A DNA stretch of 64,000 nt from Aplysia californica. Taxonomy: Eukaryota > Mollusca > Gastropoda > Aplysiida > Aplysiidae. Numbering within the stretch: position 1 is the stretch's first letter; each line of letters opens with the position of its first letter. The stretch lies in assembly GCF_000002075.1 (NCBI RefSeq), contig NW_004797435.1:910111-974110 (forward strand), given 5' to 3'. The notes below the pieces were generated by a model, which saw only the letters and a program-made list of their open reading frames with translations, was not told where the DNA came from and did no database searches. Of this stretch, positions 44,701 to 53,700 are shown in pieces. The translations under genes were made by a program, and so were the position numbers.

Positions 44701-47700
44701 ACAATCGTCCTATGTAAGACAACAGAATGGAATTGATGATATATTTGTGATGGAAAGAAGGTAGTAGGTCCTCTCTTTAAATTTTCATGATTTGCTCCAT
44801 GCCTTTTCTATAATGACTGCTTGAGGTTTTTTATGTCAAGATGGTGTTAGGCCTTTTTATACATCACTTTCAAGGATTTTCAAAGTGCAAGATTTTAAGA
44901 ATCTAAACTTTCCTCTTTGATTACTTATAATATCCATCCCCATTTTATATCGCATTCTCTTTACAAACAACAGAAACACAAGGACACCATATAATCACCA
45001 TGCACAATTCAACTTCAAATCTTTCTTCATAAACACCCATTTATTTTTATTTGTACCATATTTTACAGCTGCCTTCTTGGAAGGTAATTTTACATCGCTT
45101 TTCAGAGGAATCCTTGGACTCTGTCTATGGCTAAGAAATCATTGTTAATAGCAGGAACTGTAAAAACTGCTTGTTCTGTCATATTATTGCCTGTATTTCT
45201 GTCATTCATGTGAGTTTCTTTTCATTTTCTTTATTTGCTTTATGTACTTACTCCCTGTAACTAAATCAAGTTGCTTTGCTATATTTGTCAAGACTCTTCC
45301 TCGCAGTTTGATTTTGTTTCTTTTGTTGTTTTTTTACTTTGTCCAGCTGGTACAATGGCAGTCATGTGTCAAATTTCTCTATCTCTCTGCTTTGTTCTAT
45401 GCACTTTGGTGATGAGACGGGTACAGGGACTGCTCCTACTTTGCAATCCCCTGCTGTTTCTTCAACCTGCAGTGCAACTGATTTTTACTTCACATGTGAC
45501 CAGTTTTCTTAACCCTATCCGTACGTCTTGTTTTACTATCGTATCATCCTTATGAGGTGGGGAACTCTGTGCCACCACTTTCTAAAGAGGAAATTTACTC
45601 ATTAATCTGATCCGTACGCTTTGCATAGCAGTCTGTCAAAATGATATTTTGAGAAATACTGAAAGTTTGAAAGAGATCTTCGCTCTAGAAGTTTTCTAAA
45701 ATGTGAAGAATACAACCCCGGGGGTACAAAATGACTCCAGGGTGTACGGATAGGGTTAATTCAGAGGGTCCCTTGTCTTCAACTTTAAGGCTGCCACATT
45801 CTGATTTCAAAAGTGCTTTTTTTTTTTGTAATACTGACGAGAGTATTTTCAGTTTTATGAGGAATTATTTTTTTGAATTTTTACCAGGTGGTGGCTAAAG
45901 CCTATTTTTATCAATTTTAGGACCACCAAGGGATCTTGAATATGTGCAGCCTGCACATGGAACCTCTGAGATTTTTTGCCCTTATCTGAGAAGGCTAGGT
46001 ATTCAATCTTACGTATCCTAAGATCAGAGGTGTGGCTGAAAGACAGCTCTAAGAACGTGCTAGGAGTAGCAGTAGAAAGAGTCATGAGTCAGGGAGAGAG
46101 GAGCAGAGAGCCGGGTGGGGGAAGGGGTGAGAGAGTGGAGTGGAAAGCAGATGACAACAAGGGACTAGAGAACAGGAAAGAAGGACAAAATAGGAAATTG
46201 TTGAGAAGAAAACTTTTTAGTTGTTGGTAGGTTTCAATCCAGGGATCTTTTGACTGAGAGGTGAACACCATACCTCTTAGACCACAAGAGCTCCTTTCTG
46301 GGGGGGCTGCTGTTCTTGAGGTTGTTGTTATTGATAATGGGAATTGATATGAGTTGATGGGTTTTTATTTGTCAAGCAGAGGTTTGCATATGGCTGCCCA
46401 AGATATGTATGTCTTTTTTAAGTGTTATGTAAAGTTGGTTGTCTTTTGAAAGTTTTCATTTTCAGATCGTTTCTTCCTATTGAAATTGTAAAAAGAGCTT
46501 AAATGAGCATGGTTTCCTTTCACTTCATCTGTCTTATGCATTGGTCATTCGCCATGCTGTTTGTAATGTGCTTGGATTATTGGTTGACGTAATGTGTTGC
46601 ATAGTATTAGTTCTTTGATTCCTATTGCTTGTTGCAAAATGCTGTCATGTTTCTATCTCAGAATGATCTAAGATTTTCAATGTAAAGTTTGACCTGTAAA
46701 CTATTTTTCTTTTTGGCTCGTGTTTATTCAGCTCCTCTGTACATTTGTATGGAAAAAATCTTGTTTTATAGCCTTGTCTATATTTTTTGTTTGCCAGGAA
46801 TTGATTAGTATTCATAGAATGAACTCCAGCTTATCTGTTTCCTTAATTTTCAGTGTTTGTTCCAATACTGAAGTTTGATGTAATGTCTTGTGGAATCGAC
46901 TTATTTTGTCTGTTGATCTGACGAAACTATCTACCTTTGCCATTGCTTCATGTTATCATCAGTATCGATAGATTCTATATTTTTCACTCGGTATATGTTT
47001 TCTGTCCTTCTCTTTGAGATAGGCCTACCTAACAAATTTTATTTTTCCTTAAAATTTAAACCCATCTTTAACCCTCTGCTTTTTTTTTCAGATGTTCAGT
47101 GTAAGTGGATATAGGCACCAATTTTATGAAACATTTTATTGTACTTTTACTATTCCCACTAAGTCGCAGAATGTGATATTCTTGAGAAACTTGTCTGGGT
47201 GCTGCCATTCTGTAATAAATACTTCAACCTATGGTGATTCTGGTGATGTAGTTCATTGTTAACATTGTTATGTTAAGCCATTTCAGAAGAAGACGATTCG
47301 GTTAGACAACTTGAAATATAATAATCAAGTGCTTCTCTTGCTGGGTTCCTGCTTGATACACACAATCAACCTACAGCTAAATATCCCAGCAGTGAAAATT
47401 TCAATGTTTTTTTTCTTCTCATGGCTCAAGCTAAAGAGGTCCTGGGATAATGGATTGGCTGTGCTTTTATCTCTAGATTTTATCATATGTTGCTTTAAAT
47501 GACAGTTTTCCAAGACAAGTTTTACCAATATATCAATTATACTCATTTGTACCATACACTAGGCACTGGTTTTATAAAGCAAAGGTCTGACTGTTGAAAG
47601 TTGCTAGTTTGGATTTGATGGTCAGGGTAAAACAAGATTTTAAAATGTCTGGGAGTGCATCATTTTGCACATTAATGGTTTTGAGGTCTGGTTTCATTTG

Positions 47701-50700
47701 GCATTTTAAAACGTTTTTATTGTATTTTTCATTTTTCGTACAAGATCATTTTGTTTTGTTTTTTAAATTGAGGGGTATTTTGTCCACTTTTAAAACTGGA
47801 CACCAATTTGGAAAAGGAGTCATTTTATTGAAAGAAGGAACTAACGTTTGCATGTAGTCTTGTCTTTGGTGATGGGTTTGGTTTTTGCTGGGAATGAACA
47901 AGATGCAAACATGGGTTCAGTAATTTGCTTTTGAATTAAAATTACCCAAGTTCGGCAAGTAACTGGTCCTAGTTTTGGGAGTGCTCGGGGGGAGGAAATG
48001 TAGCTTTGATCATTATATGCTTTCACACTCATAGAGTATGCAAGGACGCGCTGGTAACATGTGCAGGGTATCACTGGTAAGACATTATTCATAATTCTGT
48101 ACAGCTGGGAGTTTGTCTTTTGTCGGAGTATGTAGTCTTTTGTCGGAGTAGGAAGTCTTTTGTGGCTCTGTTTGGCAAAGACAATAGCATCTCGTTTTTA
48201 GTTGAACTGAATAAATATGTTTTTAGTTTTTCAGTGTCACTTTTATCCTCTCACACTATGTGAACAGCGACTATGGTGTTACAGTTAGGCCTGAATGCCA
48301 TTTTTCCAGGGGTTTTTTGCAGTTTATTGTTTTTGGTGGTTATTTCCGTTATTTTCATTTGAACAGTTGTTATCCTAAGCATTTGTTTTCTGTTTAACCC
48401 CATATTAGATGTGTCTATTAACTGTCTTTTGGTTTGCCAATGCAAGTTTCTAAATTTCAAGTTATTTTCACAAAATCCGAGGGGTATCCCAGGTTAGGTT
48501 TTCACTGTTGCATGCAGATGATGGGAGTTTGATTATCTGGGCATTATTCATTGAGTATCTTCGTCTTCTGGGATGGTGTATCCCACTCAGTCCAGGTTGG
48601 CTATGATAGGCTAGGTCGAAGGAGCTTATCTCCTAAACTATCTACATTGTATTGATCAGGAACAACAATAATTCCAAATTGTGGGTACTTTACTGCCAGT
48701 GAATATGCATATGAGAGCCTCCCCCACCCTGTTGTTCTTAGTTCTGTTGTCACTCAATAAGTGTGTTGACGGTTTTTGGGTGTGCTTGTGCTATCCTATC
48801 TGTTGTCCTCATAAATTCTTCTTGATGCGATATGAGTTGTCAGAGTGGGTAGTAGGAGAGCGGCACTAGTAGGTCTTATTATTTTTTGTTTCCCTCTGTT
48901 GTTCCTATCTGTGTTGCTTTTAATTTTCCATGCACTGAATGACCATAAATGTATCTGAGTTTTCTCTTTGGTCAAACAAACCAAACTTGTCTTGGTCACT
49001 TTCCTTGAAGTACAAGTTTACAACAAAAGGCGCTCTGCAAATCTTCTTGTTATTCTTACATTATAGCTGTGATGACGCGGACCAGTTATATCTGTGAACT
49101 CTTTTATCTTTGTGACTCTTTCCTCTCTACCTGACAAACACTTACAGACCAAAAGTCTGCGTAAACACGCTAATATCTTCCTTTTTGTCTTAGAGCTGAG
49201 AAAGCCCAGTATGTTCTGCTTTCTTGTTGTGGTTAGGTTTAGAATGATACTTCATCACATCCAACTTGCAGCTTTGTTTGTGATTTTCCTTTTCCAAGTC
49301 CAGCTTAGTTGTTGGTGTTTAATTTGAATTAAGAAAAGCTCCTCCACTCAAAAACAACTGTGCAGTGCAAGGGAAAAGCAAGAAAGATAAACAGAATCAT
49401 TTGAGGAAAAAGAAAATCAGTGGGGCCTTCTAGTTGCACCCTCTAACCACTCAGTGTGTTTTCCCTTAGTGCCAAGTCCTTGTCTCACAAAAGGCTGTCT
49501 GAGGTTGTATGTCAGTCTCGTATTGAAAATTTTCATCTTTACTTATATCACTTCTTGTAATTTTTTCTGTTGGTTTTTGTGTTGCCAGAATGATTGTGTT
49601 TCAGCTTCATTCATATATATATATATATGAATGTCATCGACAGTTGTTTAAGAGCTGTTTTTCTTTTTTAAAAAACAAAGCAATGGATTTGTGGGTGTCT
49701 ATAGGACTTTATTTTCACAGATAAATATTTTAAAAATGTATTTTCTTGGTAAAGTACTTTTTTTAAAATGAACCGTTTCTTTTTCTTCTCTCCTGTTTCC
49801 CTCTGTAGCAATGTGTTTGGAGAAACGGGTGTTCTATCGGCTCATCTCAGGCCTCCACACCAGCATCAACATCCATCTGTGTGACCAGTACCTTTTCCCA
49901 GGTCAGTGCTGTATGAGTTGTGTGTGTGTATGTGGGTGTGGATACTTTCTATAAGTTTTTCATTTGTGTATGTCTGCTTGAGTGTATGTTTGTGTGAATG
50001 TTTTTTTCTGTTGTATTTGTGTTTTCTTTATGTCTGTGTATGTGTAAATATTTCTTTTTGTTTATATGTGTATATGTATGTGAATATTTTAATGGTGTAT
50101 TGCTTGTGAATATTTATTGTTTTATGTTGTTTGTGAGAAATTTTTTTGTGATGTGTGTAAATATTTTTGTGGTGTGTGTTTGTGTGTGTGGGAGATCTCT
50201 TCTCTATGTGTTAATATATTGTTATATGTGATATAAGGAGACGTAAATTGAGGCGGTCAAAGCATGTTTCTGTTTTAAAAAGGCAATAAGTTTTTTATGA
50301 TTTATTTTTACTCATATGTGTCTGTGCATATAAAACCTTAGTATTTTTCAAATTACTAGTCACATTCTCTGAGGATGTACTCACAAATATTTATATGGAT
50401 ATTTTGAACATGTCACCACCTCACATTTGAGTGGAGTTTGTAAGTAATTACTACGTCAATGTGTAGTTAGTTCCTTTTTTGCATACTGCTGGGTTTCAAT
50501 GCGAATAACTTGTTTGAATCCTAGTGAATGGCATTATTGAATTTGGCTACATTTACATTGGTGGAGAATTTTTTTAGGCTCACCACCTACTTGACTTGGT
50601 CATTTAAGGGATGGAAGTTTGGAGGTCTTGCCTCTTAAATTACTTTAATTTTGAAAATATTGTTAAAACCATACTTTGCTGTTGTTTATTTTCCATCTGA

Positions 50701-53700
50701 ATGCTATTAACTGTCTCATGTTTGTTCCCCTTCAGCGAAGAATGGTTTTGGCCCAGGTACTTGGGGTCACAACCTCAAGGAATTCCAGCGTCGATTTGAC
50801 CCAGAGAAGACAGATGACCATGGCCCACAGAGGCTGAAAAACCTGTACTTCACTTACTTAGTAGAGTTACGGGCCCTATCAAAGGCTGTGCCATATTTGG
50901 AAGAGGTAAAATACTTAACACCTTTTTTTTTTTTTTTTTTGTGGTGATCTTGAATGCACAAGTATTTGATACCACAATTATCACATCAGGTTGTGCATTT
51001 AGTCCATTTGAACAGATATTCCTGCAGTGTGATTATGACCCCTATTGGGGGTATTCCTGCAGTGTGATTATGACCCCTATTGGGGGTCATGACGTTTGGT
51101 GATGGGGTCTGCTATTAAAGAGCATGCATACTTGAGATTTAAAAACATGTTTTTCCCTCTTACATTTATAATAATAAAGGTGCAGCTAAAGGTGACAGTT
51201 AGCAGTATATGACTATTGTAGATCTTTAATCCAGCTTCTCATGGCCAACCTAAGTTGAGTGGGATACAGCACCTCAGTAAACAAGCAGAGATACTCGATT
51301 TAAAAGAAAAAAAAACTTTCCCCACATAGGAATTGCATTCATATTTTCTGGGTACAAGGGCGAAGAGTCTAACCATTACAACTCAGATACCTGTGTATGT
51401 TATGTCTGCAGTTTCTTGTTTTATTTTATAACAAGGCAAAAGATGCAATGCTGTTATCACTCAATAATAGTCTTCAGCAATGTAAATTTCAACATTTTTT
51501 GTTTTTCTCTCAAATCAGGAAGTTTTCTACACTGGTGATGCTCAGGAAGATGCAGATTTAAAGGAAGGCGTGAAGGACTTTTTGGCAATTGTCAAGTAAG
51601 ACTTTTGTTGTTAAAGTTGGAAAGGCACCGTGTTCATGTAGGCCTACCACTTTTTATTTGAGAGAAATCTTTTTACACTTTACAACAAAACTACTACTTG
51701 TACACTGATTTATTATTGGCCAAAATGCACAAATACGTATGGCTGTCTCTGGCTCTCCTTCTCCCTCTTCCATTTCCTCTCTCTCTCAAAGATCTGTACA
51801 CCCAGTCACAAAGAACACTAACTTGTGGTTCACTTGGGGGAGCACAAATACACAGTGGGTGGTTGGCAGGTGCTCTGGTGTGGTTTGCTTCTTCTTTGCT
51901 ATCAAACATCTATCGTCCTTATTTCCCCTTCTTCTTATTATGTTTGTTACTCTCTTGTAACACCTCTAATCTTCTGGCGTTCATATGACCTTATGCAGTT
52001 GCGAGCGCCGTAAAGCCTCTACTGAAACAAAAAAACAAATACACATATTTGGATGTGTCATTTCTGCCTCATCTTGTTTTATACACACGTTTGATTGAAA
52101 AGAAATTTTTTAGAATAGGAAATTGTTAAAGTTATGTTTTTGTCTGTATCCTGTGACACCAGTTGTATGGAATGGCAGTTCCCTTCAAATTTTGTTGGGT
52201 TTTTTTTCCTTTCCAGAAACTTTCCTGATCATTTTGATGAAAGCCAGCTGTTCAAGGTCAACTCTCAGGAAATGCTACAGCTCAAGGTAAGTGGTGCTCT
52301 CTAAATCTTATTTTTTGCAATGATTAAAATCTTTTGAGCTTCTTTTTTAGCTTAATTCATACAATGGTGTAGATAGACAAGCAGGTATAATATGATTTTC
52401 AATTTTTTCATAAACAGAAAGAAATAGTGTGCATATTGGGTATTTGTATCTTGCCTTAGAATTAGCATTTCTTTTGTCTGAATGCATTCAAACTTGGAAT
52501 GAACATTCTTCAAAGCAACATCAAAAATTTTTTAGAGTGGAATTGCTGTTAGTCAGTTGAGAGTGAAGCAATATAAGTATCCAAATTGACTGTCTGAGTG
52601 GTGTAAAAATAGGACATCTGACAAGCAAAAATGCTTGTCAAATTTAAAGTTGGTTATATTTAAAATCCTTGTATACAAAGTTAAAATTTTGACTGTACAT
52701 TAAGCAAACATAAGTCAAAGTAATTTTCTTGGAAAAAAAACAACTTTAAGTGATGTTTCTGTTGAAAAAAAAACCCTGATCCTTTACACACAACTGATCA
52801 TCTACTTCACACAAGCAGTCATTTTTAGCATTTCTCACACTACTGATAAATGACTATCAGTTACTTCATATAATGTATCATTTACTTCAATGTAAACTGT
52901 AATCCCCAAGTTCAGCTTGTTTTGAGAGAGAATTCAGAGGAATTTTCCTGTTTTTGGTCAACAAGGAGTAGGCACATCTGGTTTAATGTAAAATGTTATG
53001 TCTGGCTCATCTTTCGTTCATTCAGAGCGAGTTTGTCCATCATTTCCGCAATATCTCTCGGATCATGGACTGTGTTGGCTGCGACAAGTGCAAGCTGTGG
53101 GGAAAGTTACAGGTGTGTAGTTCAGTCACACTAGGGTTTTTTTCTCTTTGTTTTGGGTATAACTTTTATGTTTGTTGACATGTAGAATGAAGAACAAAGC
53201 TATGCATGGGTTGATCAGTTATCATATTTTGTCTGAAACTGAAAAGAGAAAAAGTTTTTTAAAATATTGAAGGATAGTAAAGTCATAATTGACAAAGCTG
53301 CAAATAGTTTTCTGCATATAGTTGTTTCCGACTGCATCATTAATATCTTTGTAATATGCATCTTCGAAGACGATTTTGATTTCTTTTTAAGTTTCTGTCT
53401 TTAAGGTTGTACCGTACTGTTTTGTTCCCATCCCTGTGTTTATTCAGGTGGGCGCTTTGAAGGCTCCACCAGAATGACCTACATCTTTTTCTCACCTCTA
53501 TAATCTTTTTGTGAGTCTTGCCTTTTCCGTGGGTGGTTGGTGGGTGCTCTGGTGTGGTTTGCTTCTTCTTTCTTATCAAACATCTATCGTCCTCATCTCC
53601 CCTTCTTCTTTTTTATGTTTGTTACTCTCTTGTAACACCTCTAATCTTCTGGCGCTCATATGACCTTATGCAGTTGCGAGCGCCGTAAAACCCTCTACTA

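Noticed and set aside
47092-47100. Including the 9-nt microexon in the main ERO1 model
   Set aside because: It would insert three residues between the conserved LE and CLEKR; kept only as a possible alternative exon.
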